Below are positions 9,023-18,330 of a stretch of DNA of 64,000 bases, in pieces (position 1 is the first letter of the stretch; every line of letters begins with the position of its first letter). The translations under genes and the position numbers were made by a program. Under the pieces are notes generated by a model. The model saw only the letters and a program-made list of their open reading frames with translations. It was not told where the DNA came from and did not search any database. The stretch is taken from assembly GCF_050971785.1 (NCBI RefSeq), contig NZ_JBPCCU010000004.1, positions 434,001-498,000 of the forward strand, read 5' to 3'. This stretch comes from Actinomadura_E scrupuli (GTDB lineage Bacteria; Actinomycetota; Actinomycetes; Streptosporangiales; Streptosporangiaceae).

Positions 9023-11073
9023 GATATCCACCCGCGCGACGTCAGGCGGCCTCCGAGGTCCTGCACGGCACGTGCGTTCCCGACCCGTACCGGTGGCTTG
9101 AGGACGCGGAGAGCCCGGAGACCCGGCGGTGGCTCGCGGCCCAGGACGCCCTCTGGCGGGACCACGCCGCCACGCTGCCCGCCCGGGACCGGCTGCGAGC
9201 CCGTGCGGCCGAGCTGGCCGGCATCGGCATGGTCACCGCACCGATGTGGCGCGGGGACACGAGCTTCTTCCTGCGCCGGACCGCCGGGCAGGAGCACGCC
9301 GTGCTCCACCTGGCGGCGGCGGACGGGCACGAGCAGGTCCTGGTCGACCCGATGCGGCTCGACCCGAGCGGCCTGACCACGCTCGACGCCTGGCAGCCGG
9401 ATCTGGAGGGGCGGCGGCTGGCCTACCAGGTGTCCCGGCACGGGACCGAACGATCGGAACTGTACGTCCTGGACATCAAGTCCGGGTACGTCGTCGAGGG
9501 CCCCATCGACCGTTGCCGCTACTCCCCGCTGGCCTGGCTGCCCGGCGGGGAGGCGTTCTTCTACGTCCGGGCGGCGGGGGAGTCCCTCCTTCCCCAGCGG
9601 GTCTACCTGCACTGGGTGGGCGCCCCCGCGGCGGCCGACGTGGAGATCTTCGGGTCGGGCCGGGACGAGACCACCACCTACGGCCTGGGGATCAGCCGGG
9701 ACGGCCGCTGGCTGGTGGTCTCCGCCTCTCCCGGCGTCGCACCCCGCAATGATCTGTGGCTCGCGGATCTCTCCGTGTTCCCGGCCGGTGAGCCGGACCT
9801 GCGCGTCGTCCAGGAGGGCGTGCACGCCAGGAGCGCGTTCACCGTCGGCGGGGACGGGCGCATGTACGTCGTCACCGACCGCGAGGCCCCCCGGATCCGG
9901 CTGTGCACCGGGGATCCGGAGCGGCCCGCGGTCTGGACCGACCTCGTGCCGGAGGACCCGGAGGCGGTGCTCACCGACTTCGCCGTGCTCGACGGGCCCG
10001 AACTCGGCCGGTCCGTGCTGCTGGTCGCGTGGATGCGCCACTCGGTCAGTGAGATCAGCGTCCACGACCTGGCCACCGGCGAGCGGCTCGGCGACGTGCC
10101 GCTGCCCGGCGCCGGCGCGGCCGGGCCGCTGTCGACGCGCCTGGACGGCGCCCACGAGGCCTGGTTCACCTATTCCGACACCGTGACCCCCGGAACGGTC
10201 TGGCGCTACGACCACCGCACCGGGGAGACCACCCCCTGGGCCCGGCCGCCGGGGAGCGTGACCGTACCGGACGTGGAACGAGACCAGATCGTGTGCTCGT
10301 CGGCGGACGGCGCCCCGGTGCGGGTGACCGTCCTCGGGCGGGCCCGGGAGGGCGACCGCCCGCGGCCCACGATCCTCTACGGGTACGGCGGCTTCGGCCT
10401 GCCGGTCACGCCCACCTTCGCCGCGGACTCGCTGGCCTGGGTCGAGGCCGGCGGGGTCCTGGCGATCGCTCACGTACGGGGCGGGGGAGAGGACGGCGCG
10501 AATTCACACCGCGCCGGAATGGGAGAGCGGAAGCAGCGGGTGTTCGACGATTTCATCGCGGCCGCCGAGCAACTCGTCTCCACGGGCTGGACGACCCGCG
10601 AGCAGCTCGGCATCTGGGGCGAGTCGAATGGCGGGCTCCTCGTGGGAGCGGCCCTGACTCAGCGGCCTGACCTCTTCGCCGCCGCCGTGTGCTCCGCTCC
10701 TCTTCTCGACATGGTCCGCTATGAAGGATCCGGGCTCGGTGCCGCCTGGAAAGCGGAGTACGGTTCCGTCGCCGATCCGGAACAGTTCCGCCGGCTACTC
10801 GGCTACTCGCCCTACCATTCCGTGCGGGAGCAGGTGGACTATCCGGCCACGCTGTTCACCGTGTTCGGCGGGGACTCGCGAGTGGACCCATTTCATGCCC
10901 GCAAGATGTGCGCGGCGCTGCAATGGGCCACCCGGGGGTCCGGGCCCATACTGCTGCGCCACGAAGGCGAGACCGGGCACTCCGCCCGGCCAGCCGGCCG
11001 TTCCATCGAGCTCGCGGCGGACATGCTCGCCTTCCTCGCCGCGCACACCGGGCTCAGCCTCCCGGCCCGCTGA
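9019..11073 (+). CDS. lanP: Prolyl oligopeptidase family S9, putative leader peptidase
   Basis: 684 aa with the S9A layout: an N-terminal segment (PDPYRWLED), a beta-propeller, and a C-terminal alpha/beta-hydrolase. The likely triad is Ser536 in GESNGG, Asp619 in GGDSRVDPFH and His654 in ETGHS. ATG overlaps the stop of the second ABC gene. No signal peptide, so it acts inside the cell. Class III systems such as flavipeptin (FlaP) use a POP-type peptidase on the modified precursor, and this operon position supports the same job. The precursor has a Pro only at leader position 12 and in the core (HPS), so the cleavage site is unclear. Confidence 0.9.
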   Translation: MRYPPARRQAASEVLHGTCVPDPYRWLEDAESPETRRWLAAQDALWRDHAATLPARDRLRARAAELAGIGMVTAPMWRGDTSFFLRRTAGQEHAVLHLAAADGHEQVLVDPMRLDPSGLTTLDAWQPDLEGRRLAYQVSRHGTERSELYVLDIKSGYVVEGPIDRCRYSPLAWLPGGEAFFYVRAAGESLLPQRVYLHWVGAPAAADVEIFGSGRDETTTYGLGISRDGRWLVVSASPGVAPRNDLWLADLSVFPAGEPDLRVVQEGVHARSAFTVGGDGRMYVVTDREAPRIRLCTGDPERPAVWTDLVPEDPEAVLTDFAVLDGPELGRSVLLVAWMRHSVSEISVHDLATGERLGDVPLPGAGAAGPLSTRLDGAHEAWFTYSDTVTPGTVWRYDHRTGETTPWARPPGSVTVPDVERDQIVCSSADGAPVRVTVLGRAREGDRPRPTILYGYGGFGLPVTPTFAADSLAWVEAGGVLAIAHVRGGGEDGANSHRAGMGERKQRVFDDFIAAAEQLVSTGWTTREQLGIWGESNGGLLVGAALTQRPDLFAAAVCSAPLLDMVRYEGSGLGAAWKAEYGSVADPEQFRRLLGYSPYHSVREQVDYPATLFTVFGGDSRVDPFHARKMCAALQWATRGSGPILLRHEGETGHSARPAGRSIELAADMLAFLAAHTGLSLPAR

Positions 11074-11177
11074 GCCCTCCCGGCCCGCTACGCCCTTCCG
11101 GCCGCCCGTGACTGCCCGGGCCGGGCTTCCGCGGGCCGGGGGCCTTAACGGGCCGGAGGTCCTCCGGGGGCGGGATC

Positions 11178-11837
11178 CTACGGGTAGTCGTGCCGCGACG
11201 ACAGCCAGCCGTGCTGCTTGGCGATCGCCACCGCGTCCACCCGGGTCCTGGCGCCGATCTTCGTCAGCGTCCGGGAGAGGTAGTTGCGCACCGTCCCGCG
11301 GGAGAGGAACAGCCGTTCGGCGATCTCGCCGGTCGTGGCCCCCTCCGCGGCGACCTCGAGGACGTCCAGCTCACGGGGGGTCAGCGGGCTCTGCTTGGTG
11401 GAGAGCTCGGCGATCGCCAGATTCGCGTCGATGACCCGCTCTCCGCGCGCGACCCGCCTGATCGTGTCCACCAGCTCGGCCGGGGAGGTGTCCTTGAGGA
11501 CGTAGCCGTCCGCGCAGGCGGTGACCGTGCGGCGCAGGTCCCCTGGTCGCTTCCGGCCGGCCATGATGACGACGGCGCAGTCCGGCACCTTCTCGCGCAG
11601 GATCCTGGTCGCGGTGAACCCGTCCATGTCCGTGAGGTCGACGTCGATCAGCGCGACGTCCGGCTCGTGCTCCCGGCCGGCGGCCACGAGCCGCTTGCCG
11701 CAGTCCACCGCGCCGGTGACGGAGATTCCCTGTTCGTTGCCGAGGAGAGCGACCAGACCGCTGCGGATCAAGTGCGCGCCTTCAGCGATCAATACCCGAA
11801 TCACATTGGCCTTTCCCATAATCACATTACGTTTCAT
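11178..11837 (-). CDS. RamR-like NarL/FixJ response regulator
   Basis: 219 aa: receiver domain and C-terminal LuxR-type HTH (PLTPRELDVLEVAAEGATTGEIA...). The phospho-acceptor Asp65 (LIDVD) and the conserved Lys (VLKDTS) are present, but the usual acidic pair after beta-1 reads AEGA and the switch Thr/Ser reads Ala (IMAGRK). Control independent of phosphorylation is therefore possible. It converges on the lanthipeptide operon, and RamR in Streptomyces activates ramCSAB, so it is probably the pathway regulator. ATG at 11837 or 11819. No kinase gene adjacent. Confidence 0.88.
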   Translation of the reverse strand: MKRNVIMGKANVIRVLIAEGAHLIRSGLVALLGNEQGISVTGAVDCGKRLVAAGREHEPDVALIDVDLTDMDGFTATRILREKVPDCAVVIMAGRKRPGDLRRTVTACADGYVLKDTSPAELVDTIRRVARGERVIDANLAIAELSTKQSPLTPRELDVLEVAAEGATTGEIAERLFLSRGTVRNYLSRTLTKIGARTRVDAVAIAKQHGWLSSRHDYP

Positions 11838-12381
11838 GGGACATTCCCGTGGTCCCGGAGCGATGGTCCTCCTGCGGTCATCTCCGAGAGGCGTGATATG
11901 TGATTCCGGGTTCGATTACATAGCGTGTGATCGGTAAGGTCTGTGCGGAACCAATTGTATGCATGGTACCACCTGACGCTCTCAGTTGATGGGCGAACAG
12001 ACGCTCAGAGTAAATTAACGATTGCCCTGCGTCAAGCTGATCAATGGCGCCGCCGCGTCTCTCGGGTATGCGGCGGACCGTTACTGAAAAGTGTGACGCT
12101 TTTCGGATCTCCGCAAATCTCGCGGTCCACAGGAGGTAAGTTCGTCACATCGCGAAATCGGCCCGCCATAATACGGTGTTCGCGCCCCGGCGGCCCCGCC
12201 CGTGTGCGGTCCTATTCAAGTCGTCACAAATTCGGGGACCGCGATTGTGTTGTCGGTGATAAATCGACCATGCCTACCTGTCTGGTAGGTGATGCTCCGG
12301 GCTCGCCGGCCGCCGTCTCGCGGAGTCGTCGAGCGGTGTCCCGCGGTGCGCACGCCGACGGACGACGGGCACAATCAGGGC
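11838..12381. other. Gene-free, AT-richer region between ramR-like and ychJ-like genes
   Basis: About 540 bp of clearly lower GC than its surroundings; open frames across it lack the local GC-rich third positions. It probably holds the promoter of the RamR-like gene and, at the right end, a palindrome CCTACC-N5-GGTAGG (12273-12289) of the type bound by TetR-family repressors. No such regulator is encoded next to it. Confidence 0.6.
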
Positions 12382-12798
12382 ATGCCCGAACACAGCCCGT
12401 TCGCCGCCCCCGAGGATTGCCCCTGCGGGCTGCCCGCGCCGTACCAGGACTGCTGCGGGCGCCTGCACCGCGGGGACGCCGAGGCGCCGACCGCGGAGCG
12501 GCTCATGCGCTCGCGGTTCAGCGCGTTCAGCGTGGGCGACGAGGCCTACCTCATGCGCACCTGGCACCCGGCGACGCGGCCACCGCGCGTCGGCCTCGAC
12601 GAGACCCTGCGGTGGGTGCGCCTGGAGATCCTCCAGACCACCGGCGGCAGCCCCTTCCACACCGACGGAGCCGTCCGCTTCCGCGCCCACTATCTCGAGC
12701 GCGGGCGGCCCGGGCACCTGGAGGAGCACAGCCGCTTCGTCGCGCGAGACGGCACCTGGCTGTACGTCGGCCCCATGGCACCGGAGCGGACGACGTAG
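12382..12798 (+). CDS. YchJ/UPF0225 family protein with SEC-C-type zinc motif
   Basis: 138 aa starting MPEHSPFAAPEDCPCG. The motif CPCGLPAPYQDCCGR is the SEC-C-like zinc-binding site, followed by the YchJ middle domain (RLMRSRFSAF, a dense aromatic region, and GTWLYVGP near the end). Length and order match the family, whose role is unknown. ATG at 12382 has a weak CAGGG upstream. Stands alone, codirectional with the next gene 145 bp away. Confidence 0.85.
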   Translation: MPEHSPFAAPEDCPCGLPAPYQDCCGRLHRGDAEAPTAERLMRSRFSAFSVGDEAYLMRTWHPATRPPRVGLDETLRWVRLEILQTTGGSPFHTDGAVRFRAHYLERGRPGHLEEHSRFVARDGTWLYVGPMAPERTT

Positions 12799-12942
12799 CC
12801 CTGATGCGCATTGCCCGTCCGACCGAAGGTCTAGCATGGATTTCAGCAGAGCCGGACCCACCGCTCTGGGGTGTCGGCTCACGGTCGGCGTACTGAATTC
12901 AAGATCGATATCCGCCAGACAGCCCCCGTGTCATGAGGCCTG

Positions 12943-15630
12943 ATGTCGCAACCTCAACCCGCAGTACACCGCACCATTTTCGTCGTCGACGTCGAGGGGT
13001 TCGGCGACCGGCGCCGGACCAACCTCGATCAGGTGGCGGTGCGCAGCGGCCTGTACCACTGTCTCGAGCAGGCCTTCCTGGCGTCGGGTCTTCCGTGGGC
13101 CAGGTGCGGGCGGGAGGACCGCGGGGACGGTGTGTTCATCCTGGTCCCGCCGGACGTGCCGAAGGCGCCCTTCGTGGACTCCCTGCCCGGCGCGCTGGTC
13201 AGCGCGCTGATCGAGCACAACCGTACGCACGCCCCGCAGGAGCGCATCCGGCTGCGCATGGCGCTGCACGCGGGCGAGATCAACTACGACGACCACGGGG
13301 TCACCGCCACGTCGATCAATCACGCGTTCCGCCTCGTCGACGCGCCACCGCTCAAGGCGGTGCTCGCCGAGTCCTCCGGGGTGCTGGCGCTGATCGTCTC
13401 CTCCTGGTTCTTCGACGAGGTCGTGCGCCACTGCCCGGGCGGCGACGCAGCGACGTACCGGCCGATCGGGGTGGTGGTCAAGGAGACCAGCACGACGGCC
13501 TGGCTGTCGCTGCCGGACCATCCCTTCCCGGCGGACCCGACGGTGCTGGAGCACCCGCCTCCGCGCCCCGGCCCCACCGACGACGCGAAGAGCACGCCGT
13601 CGTCACAGCCCGGGGCGCCGCAGCAGCTTCCCGCGCCACCTCGCCTGTTCACCGGGAGAGCGCGCGAGCTCGCCCAGCTCACCAGCTTCGCGAACGTGAA
13701 GGCGGAGTACGGCGGCGCCGTCACCATCTCGGCGATCAGCGGTATGGGCGGCATCGGGAAGACCTGGCTGGCCCTGCACTGGGCGCACCGCAATCTGCAC
13801 CGTTTCCCCGACGGGCAGCTGTACGTGAACCTGCGCGGCTTCGACCCCTCCGGTTCACCGATGTCCTCGACGATGGCCGTCCGAGGTTTCCTGGACGCCC
13901 TGCAACTCGACCCGGGGGCGATCCCCGTCGACCCCGACGCGCAGGTCGCGCTGTATCGCAGCCTGGTCTCCGGCCGGCGGATGCTGATCCTCCTGGACAA
14001 CGCCTACGACAGCAGCCAGGTCACCCCGCTCCTGCCGGGCAGCCCGACCTGTACCGTCCTGATCACCAGCCGGAACCAGCTCGCGGGCCTGGTCACCGCG
14101 CACGGCGCACAACCACTGGTGCTCGACGTCCTCGACGATGTCGACGCCAGGGAGCTGCTGAGCACCCGGCTGGGTCACGAGCGAATCGCCGGCCAGCCCG
14201 CTGCCGTGACCAAGCTGCTGGACTGCTGTGCCGGACTGCCCCTGGCGCTCGGGATCCTCGCCGCCTATGCCGCCATCCATTCGGACTTCCCGCTGGCGAT
14301 GCTGGCCGCGGAGCTCGACCACGAATCGGCCCGCCTCGACGTGCTCGACGGGGGCGAGCTGAGCACCAACCTCAAGGCGGTGCTGTCCTGGTCGTACCAG
14401 GCCCTGGAGCGCGAGACCGCGAACGTCTTCCGGTTGCTCGGCCTGGCTCCCGGCCTGGACATCAGCCCGCCCGCCGCCGCCGCCCTCACCGGACTGCCCC
14501 TCGCCCGCACGAGCGTGCTGCTCCGCAAGCTCGAGAGCGCACATCTGATCCAGCAGTACGCGCCGGGCCGGTACCGGATGCACGATCTCATCCGGCTCTA
14601 CGCTGCCGACCGCGCGGGCACGTCCGGCAGCAACGAGCTGGCGTTGCAGAGGCTTGTCGCGTTCTATCTTCACGCCAGCCACCTGGGCGAAAGGATCCTG
14701 TACCCGCACCGCAAGCCGATCGACATCGAAGAGCCCGCCACCGCCTACGTGCTCCCGCCCCTGCATGACGACATATCGACGCTGGCCTGGTTCGACGTCG
14801 AGCATTCCTGCCTGCTCGCCGCTCAGGCGGCCGCGGTGGAGCACGGCTGGGACACGCTGGTGTGGCAGCTGGCCTGGACGATGCACGGCTATCTCTGGCG
14901 CCGGGGCCACCTCCACGACCAGCTCGCCACCTGGCACGCCGGGCTGGCGTCCGCACAGCGGCTCGGTGATCCGGCGGTTCAGGCGCTCGCGCACCGGCTC
15001 CTGGGACAGGCTTCGGCCCGTGCCGGGATGCACGCCGAGGCGACCGACCACCTGAACCAGGCGCTCGAACTCGCGAGAGACATCAACGATCTGCACGGCG
15101 AGGCGCGCGCCCACCACGATCTCACCTGGGTCTGGGGGCACAGCGACGACGAGCAGGCGCTGACCCATGCCGAGAACGCCGTACGGCTGTTCCAGGCCCT
15201 GGACAATCCCGTCTGGGAGGCCGAGGCGCTGAACGCGATGGGCTGGCACCAGGCCAGGCTGGGCCATCTGCACGAGGCCAACACCAGCTGTGAGCGGGCG
15301 CTGAAGCTCTTTCGCGAGTACGAGAACCAGCAGGGCCAGGCGGCCACGTTGACCAATCTCGGCTACATCGCCCATCACTCCGGACGGTACGCCGACGCGC
15401 TGGCCTTCTACCGGAGTTCCCTGGCGCTGTGCCGGGATCTGGGCGCCACCTATGACGAGGCCGACACGCTGGACCATTTCGGAAAGGCTCACGCCGCGCT
15501 GGGTCAGGACACCGAGGCCCGTCTCGCCTGGCAGCAGGCCCTCATCCTGCTGCGCGCGCAACATCGCTTCTCCGACGCCGACCGCATGCAAGACCAACTC
15601 AACGCGCTCGTCAGGGGTACCCATCGCTAG
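12943..15630 (+). CDS. STAND-type NB-ARC ATPase with N-terminal cyclase-like domain and TPRs
   Basis: 895 aa. Residues 1-190 resemble a class III nucleotide cyclase fold, with FVVDVEGF and GDGVFILV at the two metal-Asp positions. A Pro/Ser-rich linker leads to an NB-ARC ATPase with Walker A GMGGIGKT (about 267-274), Walker B RMLILLDN and an SR sensor (LITSRN), a winged-helix part, and C-terminal TPR-like helices (about 640-890). This is a signal-transducing STAND protein of the AfsR/SARP-related class but without a SARP DNA-binding domain. The cyclase-like module may be sensor or effector; whether it is catalytic cannot be told. Role in regulation or biological conflict is inference. Confidence 0.8.
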   Translation: MSQPQPAVHRTIFVVDVEGFGDRRRTNLDQVAVRSGLYHCLEQAFLASGLPWARCGREDRGDGVFILVPPDVPKAPFVDSLPGALVSALIEHNRTHAPQERIRLRMALHAGEINYDDHGVTATSINHAFRLVDAPPLKAVLAESSGVLALIVSSWFFDEVVRHCPGGDAATYRPIGVVVKETSTTAWLSLPDHPFPADPTVLEHPPPRPGPTDDAKSTPSSQPGAPQQLPAPPRLFTGRARELAQLTSFANVKAEYGGAVTISAISGMGGIGKTWLALHWAHRNLHRFPDGQLYVNLRGFDPSGSPMSSTMAVRGFLDALQLDPGAIPVDPDAQVALYRSLVSGRRMLILLDNAYDSSQVTPLLPGSPTCTVLITSRNQLAGLVTAHGAQPLVLDVLDDVDARELLSTRLGHERIAGQPAAVTKLLDCCAGLPLALGILAAYAAIHSDFPLAMLAAELDHESARLDVLDGGELSTNLKAVLSWSYQALERETANVFRLLGLAPGLDISPPAAAALTGLPLARTSVLLRKLESAHLIQQYAPGRYRMHDLIRLYAADRAGTSGSNELALQRLVAFYLHASHLGERILYPHRKPIDIEEPATAYVLPPLHDDISTLAWFDVEHSCLLAAQAAAVEHGWDTLVWQLAWTMHGYLWRRGHLHDQLATWHAGLASAQRLGDPAVQALAHRLLGQASARAGMHAEATDHLNQALELARDINDLHGEARAHHDLTWVWGHSDDEQALTHAENAVRLFQALDNPVWEAEALNAMGWHQARLGHLHEANTSCERALKLFREYENQQGQAATLTNLGYIAHHSGRYADALAFYRSSLALCRDLGATYDEADTLDHFGKAHAALGQDTEARLAWQQALILLRAQHRFSDADRMQDQLNALVRGTHR

Positions 15631-15713
15631 TGCCCGTCGTCGGCGCCTCACCGGGGGCCGTGCCGCGGCGGCGGTGCGGATCGCGTCGTCCCGGTCGGAG
15701 AGCGGCGTCGTGT

Positions 15714-17249
15714 TCAGGACGCCCGGGTGCGGACCCCGACCGCCTGCCAGGCCTCCTGGGTGGCCCGCAGCTCGGGGCTGCCGGCCCCGTAGTGCTGCCG
15801 GGCCGCGCCGATGGTGCGGCCGGCGAAGCCGGGGAAGTCCAGCTGGGTGAGACCGGCCGCACCCGTGACGGCCTCGTACCAGATCCGTCCGGCCCGCTCC
15901 CAGGCATGGCCGCCCAGCGCGGTGGCGAGCAGATGGAAGGCCCGGTTGGGAATGCCGCAGTTGATATGGACGCCGCCATTGTCGGTCCGGGTCTCGACGT
16001 ACTCGTCCATGTGGCCCACCTGCGGATCCTTGCCCAGCACCGGGTCGTCGTAGGCGGTGCCGGGTGCCTTGAGCGAGCGGAGCCCGGCACCCGCGATCTC
16101 TTCCGCGAGAAGGTTCTCGCCGAGGATCCACGAGGCCTCCGCGGCCGTCTGCCGGCGGCCGTACTGGATCACCAGCGAGGCGAAGACGTCACAGATGGAC
16201 TCCACCAGCGCGCCGCTCTGGCCCCAGAAGGTCAGGTCGCCCACGCCCGGCATGGCATGGAACAGCTCGTGGGCGATGATGTCCGGGCATCCGCCGAACC
16301 TGCGGAAGATGTGGCCGTCGCCGTCACCGACGACGATCATTTCGCCGTTCCAGAAGGCGTTGTTGAACTCGTTGCCGTAGTGGACGATCGCGGCCATCGG
16401 TCTCTCGTCGGGACCGATGAACTCGCGGACCAGGACCTCGCGGACGAAGGCATGGGTGGCGACCATGGCGTCGTAGGTGTCGTCGACATCGGGATCGCCG
16501 GTGGGCGGATCACCGGTCGACCTGATCAGCGTCAGCTCGTCCAACGACTCCCGATGGGCCGCGCCGTAGATCAAGAACCGCATCCGGGTGGCCGACCCGT
16601 CGCGGGCCGGGCCGGGCAGCCCCGAATGCTGGAGTCCCGCCGCGGGCACCTGAGATCTGGACGCGGTCAGTTGTAGCTCGACCCCGCCGCGGTCGACGAT
16701 CCCCGCCAGCACGAACGGCGGTACGGCTCCCGACAGCGTGAGCCGGCCCACCGCGGACTCGGCGGGCAGCGGGACGAGGGACAGGCGCTTGACCTCGGCC
16801 TCCATCATGCTCCGGGGGATCTGGGCGACCTCCCCGATCGCGCGCACCGCCTCGGCCAGATCCTGCACCGCCTGGTCGAGCAGGTCACCGCTCTGGGATT
16901 CGGCGAGGCCGGTGCCCACCGCGATGTACTGCACCGCTTCGAGGGCGGCGTATCCACGGTGCACGGCATCGAACGCCCTGCTCCGGCGCATCTGCGCCAG
17001 CGCCTTCCCGTGCTCGTCCCAGGCGGTGTACACCAGTGTCGTGATCGGCCAGGATCCGCTGACCCGGAAGTAGGCGACGGCGGCGCCGTTGCGCGTGAGC
17101 TCCGCATAGATCAGCCGGGCGGCGGTCCGGACGTTGCCGCGGTTGCGCACGAGACCGCCGACGGCGGTGGCGAGTCCACCGGCGACGGCCCCCGCGGACG
17201 CGGCCAGCACGGCCCCGATGTCCATACCCGCCATGGCCGCATCCCCCAC
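15714..17249 (-). CDS. Membrane-anchored M4 (thermolysin-family) metallopeptidase
   Basis: 511 aa. An N-terminal hydrophobic segment (IGAVLAASAGAVAGGLATAVGG) may be a membrane anchor or uncleaved signal. The catalytic domain has HELFH (about residue 326), the downstream GALVESICD with the third zinc-ligand Glu, and NGGVHINCGIPN with the M4 active-site His. It lacks the usual FTP/PepSY propeptide; the region before the domain is a helical segment not recognised. GTG at 17249, or ATG at 17234 preceded by GGGGAT. Convergent with the STAND ATPase gene. Confidence 0.85.
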   Translation of the reverse strand: MGDAAMAGMDIGAVLAASAGAVAGGLATAVGGLVRNRGNVRTAARLIYAELTRNGAAVAYFRVSGSWPITTLVYTAWDEHGKALAQMRRSRAFDAVHRGYAALEAVQYIAVGTGLAESQSGDLLDQAVQDLAEAVRAIGEVAQIPRSMMEAEVKRLSLVPLPAESAVGRLTLSGAVPPFVLAGIVDRGGVELQLTASRSQVPAAGLQHSGLPGPARDGSATRMRFLIYGAAHRESLDELTLIRSTGDPPTGDPDVDDTYDAMVATHAFVREVLVREFIGPDERPMAAIVHYGNEFNNAFWNGEMIVVGDGDGHIFRRFGGCPDIIAHELFHAMPGVGDLTFWGQSGALVESICDVFASLVIQYGRRQTAAEASWILGENLLAEEIAGAGLRSLKAPGTAYDDPVLGKDPQVGHMDEYVETRTDNGGVHINCGIPNRAFHLLATALGGHAWERAGRIWYEAVTGAAGLTQLDFPGFAGRTIGAARQHYGAGSPELRATQEAWQAVGVRTRAS

Positions 17250-17359
17250 GAGTCACCGATGTCCCGACATGGTCTCGCCCGGCGGCCGCGGATGGCAACG
17301 GTGAGCGGCGCGCGATGCGCGGGCCGTAGGGAAGAGCGCGCTCGCGGCCGGCCTTCCCG

Positions 17360-18247
17360 CTAGGCGCCGGTGAAGGCCCGGCGGCTGTGTGCGAGCAGTT
17401 CGCGTACGGCGGGGCTTCGGGTGTCCTTCCAGATCAGGGCGAGCAGCGCGGGCGTGTCGACGTCGTCGATGATGCGGGCGGTGAGCCGGTCGCGGTAGCG
17501 CGCGGCCATCGAGTCGCTGAGGATGGCGACGGCCAGGCCGCGGGCGGCGAGGTCGGCGATGGCGTCGGCGGCGCTGGCCTGCAGCGCGATCACCGGTCGG
17601 AGGTTCTGTGCGGCGCAGGCCTGGTCGAACACGGTGCGCAGGCCGGTGCCGGGCGGCATGCACACGATCGGCTGCGCGGCCAGGTCGCGCAGGGTGACCC
17701 GCTGCCGGCTCGCCAGGGGGTGCCCGGCCGGGACCGCTGCGACGAGCCGCTCGCTGATGATGGTCAGCGCGTCCAGCCCGTCGGGGGTGGCGGTCGCCGT
17801 TCCGATGAGGGCCAGGTCGAGCGTGCCCGCCCGCACGCTCTCGGTGAGCCGGTCGGAGTTGTCCTCCAGCAGCGAGATCTCCACGCCGGGATGGGCCTGA
17901 TGGAAGGCGGAGAGCGCGTCGAACAGCGGCGTGAGCGTACAGCCGATGACCATCCCGACGGTGAGGCGGCCGCGGATGAGGTCGGTCACCTCGCCCACCG
18001 CCTGGCCGACGGCCCCGGCGGCGGCGAGCGCGGCACGGGCGTGTCCGAGTGCGGCCCTTCCCGCGGTGGTGAGGGTGGCGGTGCGTGCGGAGCGGTCGAA
18101 CAGGTCGGCGCCGAGTTCGCGTTCGAGCTGGCGGATCTGGGCGCTGACGCCGGACTGGCTGATGTGCACCCGCTCGGCGGCCCGGGTGAAGTTCTGCTCC
18201 TCGGCGACCGCGACGAAGTACTCCAGCTGCCTCAGATCCATGGCCAT
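17360..18247 (-). CDS. LysR-family transcriptional regulator
   Basis: 295 aa with the typical N-terminal winged HTH (LRQLEYFVAVAEEQNFTRAA...SQSGVSAQIRQLE) and a C-terminal type 2 periplasmic-binding-like effector domain. Lies 83 bp downstream of the RibD-like reductase in the same direction, so both may be cotranscribed. Target and ligand unknown. Confidence 0.93.
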   Translation of the reverse strand: MAMDLRQLEYFVAVAEEQNFTRAAERVHISQSGVSAQIRQLERELGADLFDRSARTATLTTAGRAALGHARAALAAAGAVGQAVGEVTDLIRGRLTVGMVIGCTLTPLFDALSAFHQAHPGVEISLLEDNSDRLTESVRAGTLDLALIGTATATPDGLDALTIISERLVAAVPAGHPLASRQRVTLRDLAAQPIVCMPPGTGLRTVFDQACAAQNLRPVIALQASAADAIADLAARGLAVAILSDSMAARYRDRLTARIIDDVDTPALLALIWKDTRSPAVRELLAHSRRAFTGA

Positions 18248-18330
18248 GGATTCTAGCTTCCGGGGGAACCAGCTGCCCGGCTTCTGATCCCGGGCGGGCG
18301 GTGCTGGTATGCCGATGCCCGGCGACTACG

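Noticed and set aside
113..11073. Lipolanthine-type (fatty-acid-linked) lanthipeptide cluster
   Set aside because: No PKS, FAS, thioesterase or decarboxylase gene accompanies lanKC; only one acyl-CoA oxidase-like gene is present.
11943..12896. Open frame running through the AT-rich gap into the ychJ-like gene
   Set aside because: Crosses a low-GC non-coding stretch without codon bias and then reads the ychJ-like gene in the wrong frame.
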